Source: an uncultured Lachnospiraceae bacterium
Lineage (GTDB): Bacteria; Bacillota; Clostridia; Lachnospirales; Lachnospiraceae
Direction of reading: 5' to 3'
NCBI GenBank assembly: GCA_900550285.1
Contig: URRW01000007.1
Coordinates: 24,713-88,712 of the forward strand
DNA: 64,000 nucleotides
Made by a program: the position numbers and the translations under genes. This document shows, one piece after another, positions 1 to 8,242 of this stretch. The notes under the pieces are model-generated. The model ran no database searches. It saw only the letters and a program-made list of their open reading frames with translations, and was not told the DNA's origin. Within the stretch, counting starts at the first letter, position 1. The number at the start of each line of letters is the position of its first letter.

Positions 1-546
1 AAGCTGCTCCGTCGTAAAGCGCTTCAGCATCCCATAGCTGCAGATCTTCGTGCCCAGCCACCTTCTGTCCGCCCCGGTAAAGCCGTCGAACTCGCCCGTG
101 ATGGAAAGCAGGCTGCCGGACATTTCCTCCATGTCCAGATAGCAGTAGAAATTGCGCTGCGCCAGCGCATAGATCTTCTCCGGGTCAAAATCTGCCAGCA
201 CCTTTTTGACCGCTTCCGGATTCGGGATCTCGTCCACGTCGGAAAAGATCACGATGTCGTCGTCCGCCGCGCCCTCAAGCCCTCTTGCCACCGCGCACTT
301 TTGATGGCTGTCGCGTAAAAAAGCGCTCACATCCATCGGCGTATCGTCCACGACCTTGTGGATGATCTTGTGCTCAAACGCCGCAAACATTTCGCGGTTT
401 TCCTGAAAATACAGCGGCTTTTTGTCGCCGGAAAAGGTCACCGTCGCCTCGCTGACTACGAACTTATCCACAATATCGTCAAGGACGTGCATCCGCAGCT
501 TCAAAATATCCAGCTCGTTGAAAAACTGAAAACAATCGTATACCAT
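1..546 (-). CDS. Glycosyltransferase family 17-like protein, partial (C-terminus off the left edge)
   Basis: The ATG lies at 546 behind a strong AAGGAGGAAG site, and the frame stays open for 182 codons to the window edge, so only the N-terminal part is seen. It begins MVYDCFQFFNELDILKLR, continues with a VVSEATVTFSGDKKPLYF block, and has an acidic DVDEIP motif at residues 103-108. This is the layout of GT17, the family of eukaryotic MGAT3 (beta-1,4-N-acetylglucosaminyltransferase), where the acidic motif is expected to bind metal and nucleotide sugar. No signal peptide or membrane segment is visible, so it probably acts on the cytoplasmic face. It is the last visible gene of the glycan locus. 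Family assignment is fairly sure; donor and acceptor are unknown. Confidence 0.75.
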   Translation of the reverse strand, partial: MVYDCFQFFNELDILKLRMHVLDDIVDKFVVSEATVTFSGDKKPLYFQENREMFAAFEHKIIHKVVDDTPMDVSAFLRDSHQKCAVARGLEGAADDDIVIFSDVDEIPNPEAVKKVLADFDPEKIYALAQRNFYCYLDMEEMSGSLLSITGEFDGFTGADRRWLGTKICSYGMLKRFTTEQL

Positions 547-556
547 AACTTCCTCC

Positions 557-2050
557 TTATTCAGACACCGTAATGCTGTCTTTTTCATAATAATCCATCA
601 GAGCCAGATTGAGCCAGTAGCCTCTGCCCCCTTCGTTTGTCACATCGTCGATATGCAGAAGATACGGCGTCGCTTGCAGCGGATGAATGACGATGTCCTT
701 TTCATCGCTTAAATAGAGCGCAAGCCTCTCCTCATTTTCCTCATAATACTGCGCCGCCTCGCCGTTTGCAATGGAGCGGACCGCAGACACCGTGGTGTAT
801 GTATTTTTATCCGCGGGAAGCACGAAAACAGCACCCAGCACCGCTGTCAGCACCGCCGTCCACACCGCCGCATTTTTGCCTATTTCTGTGAGAAGCCGCG
901 CACACAGCCCGTCCTTTTTATGCTGCATACACCAGCCGAAGCCGTTGAACAGATTGAAAAAGACGAGCAGATACAGGACGATGCGCATCACATTTTTGCA
1001 CCGGTCCGGGCCCTCACTGGACGTGGCAAACAGCGTCGGCGTAAACATCGCGGAAAAAACGCAGAAGCTTAAAGCTGCCGCCCATACCGGTCTGAAAAAC
1101 GCGGTTTCCGCCTTTTCCGCCAGCTTTTTGATCAGCGGGACCATCAGCAGGAAGCCCACGAGCACGATCGGCGTCAGCCATTCGGTCACATACACCGCGC
1201 CCCAGTAAAAGGACATCGCAATGGACGCTATAACGCCCATGCCCTCCGCCGTATTTTCCCGGATGCCGTTGCCCGGGGCAAGCACGTTGCAGGCAAAGCC
1301 CAGCAGATTGGCGATCACCGGGGCAAGCACCCAGAACCGCGCCCGCTTCTTTTTCCAGAACAGATACAGCAACAGCAGACAGCCCAGCACCGCCGCCTGC
1401 AGGCCGGTCAGCAGGTTCGCGCCGCCCAGAACCGCCCCGAAAATGACTGTAAAGGCTGTCCAGCCGAGCCTTGCGCCCGTCTTTTTGGCGGAAATCAGCC
1501 GAAGCATCGCCGCCGCCTCAAAAAAGAGCAGCGATTCCATGAACACATAATGGAGTGCGCCGTTGTACCAGTACAGCCCCAGCACCGGGGAAACCATCGT
1601 CTGGAATGTCAGGAACAAAAGCACCAGCAGGCAGATCCCCCGCGCATATTTCATTTCCCTGCCGCCTGCGCCAAACTGCTTCAACACCGTCAGCACAAGC
1701 GCGGAAATGCCGCCGCCCAGCATAAAGGTCATGAGGAATGTGGTCAGAAAATACCACTGCTCCCCGAACACCCCCGGCTGCAGCGTCATGAAAAACACCG
1801 ACGACCAGGTTCCCTGCCACTGCCGCCATGTCTCAGCCGTCGTTTCCAGCGCCGCCCGCAGCACCGCCCCTGCCGAATGCGTCGCCTGCCATGCCTGATA
1901 GGTCGTTACCCCGTAGGTAAAATCGTCGCAGGCGGGCACTGCGTAGCGGGACAGATACCAGATCGGCAGCATGCTTGCAAGAAATCCTGCAAGGAGCAGC
2001 CTGTATATCCATTTTTCCGGTTGTTTTTTGATCGTTTCAAACATTCGCAT
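557..2050 (-). CDS. DUF6056-like polytopic membrane protein, probable GT-C-type glycosyltransferase
   Basis: A 497-residue protein with about a dozen hydrophobic segments, the first at residues 17-36. Right after it comes a conserved-looking acidic patch (CDDFTYG, DD at 42-43) on the predicted outer face, as in GT-C transferases and DUF6056 proteins, where acidic residues in the first outer loop are catalytic. The hydrophilic C-terminus carries EENEERLALYLSDEKDI. It starts at ATG 2050; a second in-frame ATG two codons on is also possible. The stop is 10 bp from the next gene, so the two are surely cotranscribed. I infer that it transfers a sugar from undecaprenyl phosphate outside the membrane. 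It could instead be a transport or polymerase-like protein; sequence alone does not settle this. Confidence 0.6.
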   Translation of the reverse strand: MRMFETIKKQPEKWIYRLLLAGFLASMLPIWYLSRYAVPACDDFTYGVTTYQAWQATHSAGAVLRAALETTAETWRQWQGTWSSVFFMTLQPGVFGEQWYFLTTFLMTFMLGGGISALVLTVLKQFGAGGREMKYARGICLLVLLFLTFQTMVSPVLGLYWYNGALHYVFMESLLFFEAAAMLRLISAKKTGARLGWTAFTVIFGAVLGGANLLTGLQAAVLGCLLLLYLFWKKKRARFWVLAPVIANLLGFACNVLAPGNGIRENTAEGMGVIASIAMSFYWGAVYVTEWLTPIVLVGFLLMVPLIKKLAEKAETAFFRPVWAAALSFCVFSAMFTPTLFATSSEGPDRCKNVMRIVLYLLVFFNLFNGFGWCMQHKKDGLCARLLTEIGKNAAVWTAVLTAVLGAVFVLPADKNTYTTVSAVRSIANGEAAQYYEENEERLALYLSDEKDIVIHPLQATPYLLHIDDVTNEGGRGYWLNLALMDYYEKDSITVSE

Positions 2051-2107
2051 CTGTGTTTTTGTTCCTCACTTTAAACTCATACTGCGGCAGGCGCTTTTTT
2101 GCCGCCG

Positions 2108-3133
2108 TCACTGCTTTCCGGCAATCCTGCGCCGCAGGCTGCGCGCCGCGCGCACGCCGTAATACGCCGCCATGTGACCCTTTGCCTGCGCTTCATACAT
2201 TTTTTCCCGAAAGCCGTCCGGTTTTTCATGCCGCCTTGCAAAGCTTTCGCTGTTTCTCCGGTATTCTGCCAGCTCCTCCCGGCACTCCTCCGCGCAAAAC
2301 AGCCTTCCGCCCCTGTCCAGATATTCAAAGCCGCCGTAAATATTCTGCTCCGACGCCCAGTAGCCGTCCGACACGTTGTGCCGTGCCCAGTATTTCGGGG
2401 CGATGATCTTTTCCGACGTCTCCGACGTAAACGCCGGGAAGCAGGCGAAGGAGGAATTGGAAATGATCAGGTATTTTGCATTTTTGACCGTCACATAATC
2501 TCCGTGCACCGGAAAGTGGAACGCCGGAATGCCCGGCAGAAGCTTATGCGCCGCCTCCACATCGTCCGTCACGATCATAAATTCCATATCCCTGCGCACC
2601 TTTTTCATGCACGCCATCGCGTCCGTCCAGTATTTTTTCCTAAGAAACAGCGCCGGCTCCGTCGTGTATTCCCCGCCGCGCAGGTTCAGCACGCACAGGT
2701 TGTCCCTCGTGTATTCATAGGAATCATAGCGGGGCTTTACCTTCAGCCAGTCCTTTAGCTGCTCCCGGTACTTTGCAAAATAGCGCTCGTCCTGCAGATT
2801 CCCCATAAGAAGCGTTCCGTCCGGCACGTCCAAAACGCCCTGATCCGCCCCCGCCACATAACAGCCGTGGACGATGTCATGACGGCACGCCCCGGTATAA
2901 ATGCGCTCCTCTTTTTCCTCGTATACCCGTTCAAAATCCGCCGCCGAAGCGTCCCTTCCCATCCACAGATCCAGAAAAGGCTCTTCGTTGATCCCCGTCA
3001 GTCCCGACAACAGTATTTCTTTTCCGGGCACGCCAAACTCTGCCCCTTTGTCTGCCGCCGCCGCCCGCGCCGTCACATAGCAGAACAGGCGGTTTCCCAT
3101 GCCCTGCCCTTTCATGATCTGCGTCCCGATCAT
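2108..3133 (-). CDS. Divergent fucosyltransferase-like (GT11-type) glycosyltransferase
   Basis: A 341-residue soluble protein. Three landmarks of GT11 alpha-1,2-fucosyltransferases are present in altered form: KGQGMGNRLF at 8-17 (for GGLGNQMF), NLRGGEY near 150-156 (for HIRRGDY), and SNSSFACFPAF near 235 (for ANSSFSWWGAW). The neighbour upstream has the canonical versions, so this looks like an old, diverged duplicate or a sister family. ATG 3133 is chosen because AAGGAGGAGCG precedes it and because longer versions would run into the upstream gene, whose stop is at 3145. If the changed RxxEY motif still binds a GDP-sugar, the donor may not be GDP-fucose. Enzyme class is inferred; specificity is unknown. 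Confidence 0.6.
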   Translation of the reverse strand: MIGTQIMKGQGMGNRLFCYVTARAAAADKGAEFGVPGKEILLSGLTGINEEPFLDLWMGRDASAADFERVYEEKEERIYTGACRHDIVHGCYVAGADQGVLDVPDGTLLMGNLQDERYFAKYREQLKDWLKVKPRYDSYEYTRDNLCVLNLRGGEYTTEPALFLRKKYWTDAMACMKKVRRDMEFMIVTDDVEAAHKLLPGIPAFHFPVHGDYVTVKNAKYLIISNSSFACFPAFTSETSEKIIAPKYWARHNVSDGYWASEQNIYGGFEYLDRGGRLFCAEECREELAEYRRNSESFARRHEKPDGFREKMYEAQAKGHMAAYYGVRAARSLRRRIAGKQ

Positions 3134-3144
3134 AACGCTCCTCC

Positions 3145-4014
3145 TTACATCCGTATCATTCCGTCCGTATAAATATCCCGGCACTCCCGGTCGTTAAACC
3201 ACCGCTTCGGCGCGATCACGACCTTGTCCGGATTTTCATCCAGCCACGCGCCCCACCACGAAAAGGAGCTGTTCGCCATGATGTGATGCCTGCACCGGCT
3301 CATCAAAAACAGATCCCGAAAGCCCGCGTCCTCGCCGTTTCCCTCTGCGACCACGCAGTTTTCCCCGCGGTAGCGCTCCTTTACCCAGTCCGTGTCGTTG
3401 GAGAAAAAGAAAAACACCGCCTCCGGCAGCCGCCGCTTCATCTCTGCGATCGCCCGGTCGTAATAGGCGTCGTCGCAGATCCCGCCAAACATCGCCTGAT
3501 TCTGCGCAGAAAGGTAATCGCCCCGGCGGATGTGGACGCTGACCGCCTCGCAGCTCTGGATCCGGGAAAGCAGCTTTTCCTGCTCCGGCGGCAGGACGAT
3601 CCCTGCGTCCTTTTCCCGGAACCGGAACGCCTCCCGCACCTGCTCCTTAACGTCCTCAAAATATTTTTCCGACTGGAAATATCCGGTCAATAGCGCCGGC
3701 TCCCGTAAAAGCACCTCCGGGTCAAAATTGCAGGACGCCTCCCGGTAGGAAAGATCCCTGCGCCCAAACAGCTTTCTGCGCAGCCGGTCTGCTGCAGCCA
3801 TGGAGGAATCGGTCAGCTTTTCATATTCCTCTTTGGAAAGCCGTTCATAGGAAACGCCGAATACAAAGAGCTGGTTGGTGCGCTGCAGCTCCTGCTCCCC
3901 ATAGCAGGTAAAATCGTCGATTTTTACTTCTTTTCCCATGGATTTCAGCTTTAAGTACAGGGCATATTCAAACATCTGATTGCCCAGGCCGCCGGATAAC
4001 TGCACCGCCACCAT
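3145..4014 (-). CDS. Alpha-1,2-fucosyltransferase (GT11)
   Basis: A 289-residue protein with the full GT11 signature: LSGGLGNQMFEYALYLKL at 6-23, the donor-binding HIRRGDY at 161-167, and MANSSFSWWGAWLDE in the last 50 residues. The length is usual for bacterial GT11 (about 280-300). The family moves fucose from GDP-fucose to the 2-hydroxyl of a terminal galactose or related sugar, in the cytoplasm on a lipid-linked chain. GAGGTGAGAG precedes ATG 4014. No GDP-fucose genes (gmd, fcl, fkp) are in the window, so the donor must come from elsewhere. It sits next to a diverged GT11-like gene 11 bp downstream. Confidence 0.85.
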   Translation of the reverse strand: MVAVQLSGGLGNQMFEYALYLKLKSMGKEVKIDDFTCYGEQELQRTNQLFVFGVSYERLSKEEYEKLTDSSMAAADRLRRKLFGRRDLSYREASCNFDPEVLLREPALLTGYFQSEKYFEDVKEQVREAFRFREKDAGIVLPPEQEKLLSRIQSCEAVSVHIRRGDYLSAQNQAMFGGICDDAYYDRAIAEMKRRLPEAVFFFFSNDTDWVKERYRGENCVVAEGNGEDAGFRDLFLMSRCRHHIMANSSFSWWGAWLDENPDKVVIAPKRWFNDRECRDIYTDGMIRM

Positions 4015-4021
4015 AACGCTC

Positions 4022-5089
4022 TCACCTCTTTCTGAAACGCTGCTTCAGCGGGACTGCCACCGAATCGTTCAACCGCATCGCCAGCACATACAGCGCCGGG
4101 GACTTTAAAAACAGCTTCATCTTCTGATATTCCTTCGGATTTGCCTGCGGGATGGAATAGACCGCAGGATAGGACGGTTCCCCTGCCTTGAGCTTCTCTG
4201 TCAGAAAGGCTTCCCATTCCTTTTTATGCGGATCCCTGCCGCAGCGCACCGCCGTATAAAAAAGCAGCAGCCGTTTATACAGGTAATAATCCTGCAAAAG
4301 CGCCAGATCCTCCCTGCCGAGCTTTCGCAGAAAAGCGCTTCTGTCATAAAAATTCGGGATCAGGTCGTCAAAGGTTTTTTGGCTCAATCCGATATTCGTC
4401 GTGCTTTCCGCCCGGCTGCAGTAATAATTGTAAAGCGCCGTATCCAGATAAATGCTTTTTTCCGATCTTGCCAGCAGGCGGATCGTAAAGTACATATCCT
4501 CATAGATGCTTCTTGGAAAGGCCAGCCCTTCGCTTAATTTCCTGCGCCACAGCTTGTTCCACACCGCCGTCTGGATGAGCCACTTTTCATCCTCCTCCAG
4601 ATATTTTGCCAGAAGCTCCTGCCCGTCAAATACCGCCGCAAGCGGGGTGGAGCGGTCGTCCGTATTGCCGTCAAATACCTTCCGGTAGCGGCACACCGCC
4701 AGATCCGCGTCCTTTTCGCGCATCGCAGAAACAAGCGTCTCATACATCCCCGGATCGATCCAGTCGTCCCCGTCCACAAAGGTCACAAGCTCCCCGGACG
4801 CTGCCGCAAGCCCGGCATTTCTTGCGCTGTAGGCGCCGCCGTTTTCCTTGTGGATCACTCTGACCCGTTTATCCTTTTTGGCATAGCCGTCGCAGAGCGC
4901 GCCGCTTGTATCGGTCGAGCCGTCGTCCACAAGGATAACTTCCAGCTTCCGGTAGGTCTGGGAAAGGATGGAATCCACTGCCCGTTCCAGATAACGCTCA
5001 ATATTATACACCGTCACAATAACGGAGATTTTTTCCGTCTGCCGCTCCGCCGGAATCGCCGCCGGAACGTACTGCTCCATGATCTTCAT
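4022..5089 (-). CDS. GT2 family glycosyltransferase
   Basis: A 355-residue GT-A-fold enzyme. The N-terminal domain shows ISVIVTVYN at 21-29, DDGSTD at 55-60, ENGGAYSARNAGL near 82-94 and the metal-binding DGDDW at 106-110. A later RSIYEDMYFTIRLLA block is the usual ED-containing region of this group. No membrane segment is present. It should add a sugar from a nucleotide donor to the growing lipid-linked glycan at the inner face of the membrane. Its start (ATG 5089, after AGGAAACGG) is preceded by a 10-bp tandem repeat. It ends 8 bp before the GT11 gene, consistent with coexpression. Donor and acceptor cannot be read from sequence. Confidence 0.85.
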   Translation of the reverse strand: MKIMEQYVPAAIPAERQTEKISVIVTVYNIERYLERAVDSILSQTYRKLEVILVDDGSTDTSGALCDGYAKKDKRVRVIHKENGGAYSARNAGLAAASGELVTFVDGDDWIDPGMYETLVSAMREKDADLAVCRYRKVFDGNTDDRSTPLAAVFDGQELLAKYLEEDEKWLIQTAVWNKLWRRKLSEGLAFPRSIYEDMYFTIRLLARSEKSIYLDTALYNYYCSRAESTTNIGLSQKTFDDLIPNFYDRSAFLRKLGREDLALLQDYYLYKRLLLFYTAVRCGRDPHKKEWEAFLTEKLKAGEPSYPAVYSIPQANPKEYQKMKLFLKSPALYVLAMRLNDSVAVPLKQRFRKR

Positions 5090-5100
5090 ATCCGTTTCCT

Positions 5101-5160
5101 GCCTTGCGCTGTCTTGTGCTCCCTTGTACTGGCTTGTGCCGCCTTACGCTGCCTTGCGCT
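5101..5160. repeat. Six tandem copies of a 10-bp repeat in the spacer before a GT2 gene
   Basis: Six consecutive decamers fit the plus-strand consensus GCCTTGYGCT; the first, fifth and sixth are nearly identical and the others carry 2-4 changes. Read in the direction of the operon (minus strand) each unit resembles AGCGCAAGGC. The array fills most of the spacer between the first asnB gene and the GT2 gene and ends about 11 bp before the GT2 start codon. Confidence 0.85.
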
Positions 5161-5180
5161 CCTTGATCCGGCTATCCCGG

Positions 5181-7064
5181 TCACGCCGTTTTTGCCTCAT
5201 TTTCCAGCCAGCTCTCAAACCGCAGAAGATGCCAAATCTGCTTGCGCCAGATGCCCCTCTGCTCAAAATCGTCCCAAAGCCGTTTTACCAGTTCCGGATC
5301 AAAATAGCCCTCCCGGCGGATCTTGTCCTCCGCCAAAAGCCCCTTCGCCCAGGCAAGCAGCTCCGGCTCCTTCAGCCACTTCTGGATGGGGATGGAAAAG
5401 CCCTTCTTCGGGCGCTCCATCAGCTCCTGCGGCACATGGCGGTAGAGCACATCGCGCAAAATCAGCTTGCCCCTGCCGTCCTGCCGTTTCATCGAAAGCG
5501 GCAGTGTCCATGCAAACTCCACCACATCCCGGTCCAGCATCGGCACGCGGCTCTCCAGGGACACCGCCATCGCCGTCCGGTCCACCTTTGTAAGAATATC
5601 GTCGGGATGGTACATCAAAAGATCCATCAGCATCAGATTGTTATGCACCCCCGGCAAAAAGCCGCTTTCATACGTATCAAACACACACCGCGCCGTTCCC
5701 GGACGCAGCGTCAGCCTTCCCAGAAACGGCTCCGACAGGCTGGATTTTTCGTACAGCTCCTCTGCCGTTTTCGCAGACAGAAGCATCCCCCGTATCTGAC
5801 TGCTCTCTTTTCCCGAAAAAATGCCGTCCGTCAGCAGCTTTGCCGCCTGTCTGCGCAGCGGATACGGGATTTTCCGCAGCTTTTCCCACGCACTGCCGAC
5901 AGACTGATATGTCCCATAGCCGCAGAACAGCTCGTCGCCGCCGTCACCGCTCAGCGAAACTGTCACATGCTCCCGGGTCAGCCTGCTTACCAGCCAGGTC
6001 GGGATCTGGGAGGAATCCGCAAAAGGCTCCCCGAACATCCCGTCCAGCTTCGGCAGCACCTCTTTTGCGTCCCGTTCCGTGATCGTAAGCTGGGTGTGCT
6101 CCGTCCCCAGATGGGCGGCGATCTTCGCCGCAGCCTCCGCCTCGTCGTAGGCACGGTCCTCCATTCCGATCGTAAAGGTCTTTACCGGCCTGTCCGAAAC
6201 AGACTGCATCAGTGAAACAATCGTGGAGCTGTCGATGCCCGCCGACAAAAACGCGCCCAGCGGCACGTCCGATACCATCTGCCCCTTTACCGCTTCCGTC
6301 AGCAGCCGTTCCAGCTCTGCGGACGCTTCCGCAAAGCTTCCCCGGAAGGGATTTTCCTGCCCCTTCTTTGCCGTTTCCGCCATCGACCAGTAAGTTTCTG
6401 TCTCCCATTTTTGATAAGGCGGTCGGATGCGCAGGATTTTCCCCGGCTCCAGCTTATAAATGCCTTCATAGATCGAATGGGGCGCGGGAATGTAGCCGTG
6501 GATCAGATAAAGCCCCAGCACCTCCCGGTTGATGGGATTTTGGAAATCCGGCAGCGCTGCGATCGCGCCAAGCTCCGATGCAAATACGAAGCTTTCGCCC
6601 ACCATCCCATAGTACAGCGGTTTTTCCCCCACCCGGTCGCGCACAAGGCAGAGGCTTTTTTCCTTTTTATCATAAAGGGCGACGGCAAACATTCCCTTGC
6701 AGGCAGAAATCCCGTCCCTGACGCCCCACGCCTCCAGCGCCTCCAAAAGCACCTCCGTATCGGAGCCGCCGTTTAAATGCGTCAGACAGCCCTGTGCGCG
6801 CAGGCGGTTTTCCACCTCTTTGCAATTATAAATTTCCCCGTTGTAGGAGATCACATACCTGCCGCTGTGGGAAACCATCGGCTGCGCCCCTGCCGGGGAA
6901 AGATCCAGAATGGAAAGACGGCGATGCCCTAAGACCACAGCCCCATCCTCAGAAGCCCATGTGCCCTCAGCATCCGGTCCCCGGGAAATCAATCTGTTTT
7001 TCATCGTCTCAATGTCCTGCCGCCAGCTTTTCTGACGGCTGCAAAAGCCTGCAATGCCGCACAT
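5181..7064 (-). CDS. asnB: Asparagine synthetase-type glutamine amidotransferase (AsnB family), copy 1
   Basis: A 627-residue two-domain enzyme. The N-terminal glutaminase starts MCGIAGF, with catalytic Cys2 after Met removal, and carries SYNGEIYN near 73-80. The synthetase domain has the pyrophosphate-loop motif SAGIDSS at 274-280 and SLSGDGGDELFCGY further on. The length fits AsnB (about 610-640). Family members hydrolyse glutamine and use ATP to amidate a carboxylate. In surface-glycan loci, AsnB homologues such as WbpS are thought to turn uronic acids into uronamides, which fits the GalNAcA pathway predicted in this locus. ATG 7064 follows GGAGGCGGCAGT. A paralogue lies at 11.2-13.1 kb. 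Ordinary asparagine synthesis remains possible. Confidence 0.85.
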   Translation of the reverse strand: MCGIAGFCSRQKSWRQDIETMKNRLISRGPDAEGTWASEDGAVVLGHRRLSILDLSPAGAQPMVSHSGRYVISYNGEIYNCKEVENRLRAQGCLTHLNGGSDTEVLLEALEAWGVRDGISACKGMFAVALYDKKEKSLCLVRDRVGEKPLYYGMVGESFVFASELGAIAALPDFQNPINREVLGLYLIHGYIPAPHSIYEGIYKLEPGKILRIRPPYQKWETETYWSMAETAKKGQENPFRGSFAEASAELERLLTEAVKGQMVSDVPLGAFLSAGIDSSTIVSLMQSVSDRPVKTFTIGMEDRAYDEAEAAAKIAAHLGTEHTQLTITERDAKEVLPKLDGMFGEPFADSSQIPTWLVSRLTREHVTVSLSGDGGDELFCGYGTYQSVGSAWEKLRKIPYPLRRQAAKLLTDGIFSGKESSQIRGMLLSAKTAEELYEKSSLSEPFLGRLTLRPGTARCVFDTYESGFLPGVHNNLMLMDLLMYHPDDILTKVDRTAMAVSLESRVPMLDRDVVEFAWTLPLSMKRQDGRGKLILRDVLYRHVPQELMERPKKGFSIPIQKWLKEPELLAWAKGLLAEDKIRREGYFDPELVKRLWDDFEQRGIWRKQIWHLLRFESWLENEAKTA

Positions 7065-7086
7065 ACTGCCGCCTCCTTTCTCTCCG

Positions 7087-7146
7087 TTTCCTTTGCTGTT
7101 TCCTTTGCTGTTTCTTTTACTGTTTCTTTTTCAGTTTCCTTTGCCG
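7087..7146. repeat. Five tandem copies of a 12-bp repeat in the leader of asnB copy 1
   Basis: Five 12-bp units with plus-strand consensus TTTCCTTTGCTG. Two are exact; the others differ at 1-4 positions. On the transcribed (minus) strand they read as CAGCAAAGGAAA, a purine-rich run that repeats a Shine-Dalgarno-like AAAGGAA several times just ahead of the real ribosome-binding site of asnB. The array fills most of the 88-bp spacer between the SGNH-type gene and asnB. Confidence 0.85.
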
Positions 7147-7152
7147 CTGCGT

Positions 7153-8229
7153 TTATTCTGCTACCTCGGGCGCCCAGTTCTCATCGGCGATGTCCTGCCT
7201 GCACCGCGCTTCCGCCTCCGCCTGCTCTGTCCGATACAGCTGCCACGCCGCATCCCAGCTTTCATAGCCGCTCTCGCCCCGCCGGTCAGGCAGGTCATAG
7301 TGCTCCGTCAGATAATTTTTTAAAAACTCGGTGCACTTTGCCTCGCCCAGGGCGTTCACATGGCTGCCGTAATCATAAAAATCCTCTGAGAAATCAATTC
7401 CAATCTCTTCGATGTGCCTGTTGAAATCCAGCACCGGATAGCCCGCCTCCTGAATGACCCGTTCCAGATAATTAAACTGCATCCGTGTTTCCACGCTCTC
7501 CATCACATAGGGAGAAACGATGAACAGCGCTTCTTTTCCGGTCTCCCCGATATAGTCCAGCAGGTCTCTGAGCACCCCTATCTGCTCCTGCTCCGGCTCT
7601 TTTTCCTCTGTAATCCCGGAATAGTCCATCCACTCTGCCGGGCCTACCCCCTCTTTTATCTGCAGCCCCTTCATGGGATCTGCCTTCTCGTACCGCCAGC
7701 ACGCCAGCTGGCTGGGCATTACCATCGTTTTCCAGTTGGAATGGTATTTAAAAATATCAAAATAGTAGGTATAGCGCTCGCTTTTGTCGCTTACCAGCGC
7801 GTTGATCGCCTGAATCCGGTTCAGGGAATATTTCATATTGTCCGTCACGCCTCTGGTAAACACCATCGTGTCCTCCCATTCCTCGTCCGGCATCGTAAAC
7901 ATCCGAAGCTCGATGATAAACAGCGACGGATCCTGCGTTTTCTGCGCTTCCTTCAACAGATATTTGATCGCCTTGGGGCGCTGGTTGTTCGTGGACAGCG
8001 GATATGCCGCAATCCCCGCCTCCCCGTAAAGTTTCGGGGCGCTGTAATAGGGATAGACCGGGCTGGAACCGACCATGATCACGTCGATCGTATCGTCTTT
8101 TTCCGCATAAAACCCGGTAAACCGGTCCTTCACATCCCCATTCGTTCGGATGATGTAGGTCACCGTCATCAATATGAAAAGAAATCCGGTCAGAAAAACG
8201 ACCGCCTTTGCCGCCTGTTTTTTTGTCAT
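7153..8229 (-). CDS. DltD/AlgJ-like SGNH-type membrane-anchored protein, MBOAT partner
   Basis: A 358-residue protein with one N-terminal membrane anchor (about residues 9-27) and an outer domain. The SGNH landmarks are IMVGSSPVYP near 51-60 (nucleophile block) and DYGSHVNALG near 305-314, a DxxxH arrangement for the Asp-His pair. This is the arrangement of DltD and AlgJ/AlgX-type proteins that take an acyl group passed through an MBOAT channel and place it on a surface polymer. The MBOAT gene is directly upstream and the ATGs are close (stop 8243, start 8229). Start 8229 has CAGGAGCGATT before it and avoids a long overlap. The substrate is inferred to be the local glycan. A non-catalytic partner role cannot be ruled out. 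Confidence 0.7.
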   Translation of the reverse strand: MTKKQAAKAVVFLTGFLFILMTVTYIIRTNGDVKDRFTGFYAEKDDTIDVIMVGSSPVYPYYSAPKLYGEAGIAAYPLSTNNQRPKAIKYLLKEAQKTQDPSLFIIELRMFTMPDEEWEDTMVFTRGVTDNMKYSLNRIQAINALVSDKSERYTYYFDIFKYHSNWKTMVMPSQLACWRYEKADPMKGLQIKEGVGPAEWMDYSGITEEKEPEQEQIGVLRDLLDYIGETGKEALFIVSPYVMESVETRMQFNYLERVIQEAGYPVLDFNRHIEEIGIDFSEDFYDYGSHVNALGEAKCTEFLKNYLTEHYDLPDRRGESGYESWDAAWQLYRTEQAEAEARCRQDIADENWAPEVAE

Positions 8230-8242
8230 CAATCGCTCCTGA

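Noticed and set aside
5101..5160. CRISPR-like reading of the tandem decamers
   Set aside because: Units are contiguous, 10 bp long, with no spacers and no cas genes in the window.
5079..6215. A 378-codon plus-strand open frame opposite asnB copy 1
   Set aside because: It is antisense to a gene with complete AsnB motifs, shows Arg/Gln/His-rich shadow composition and no domain.
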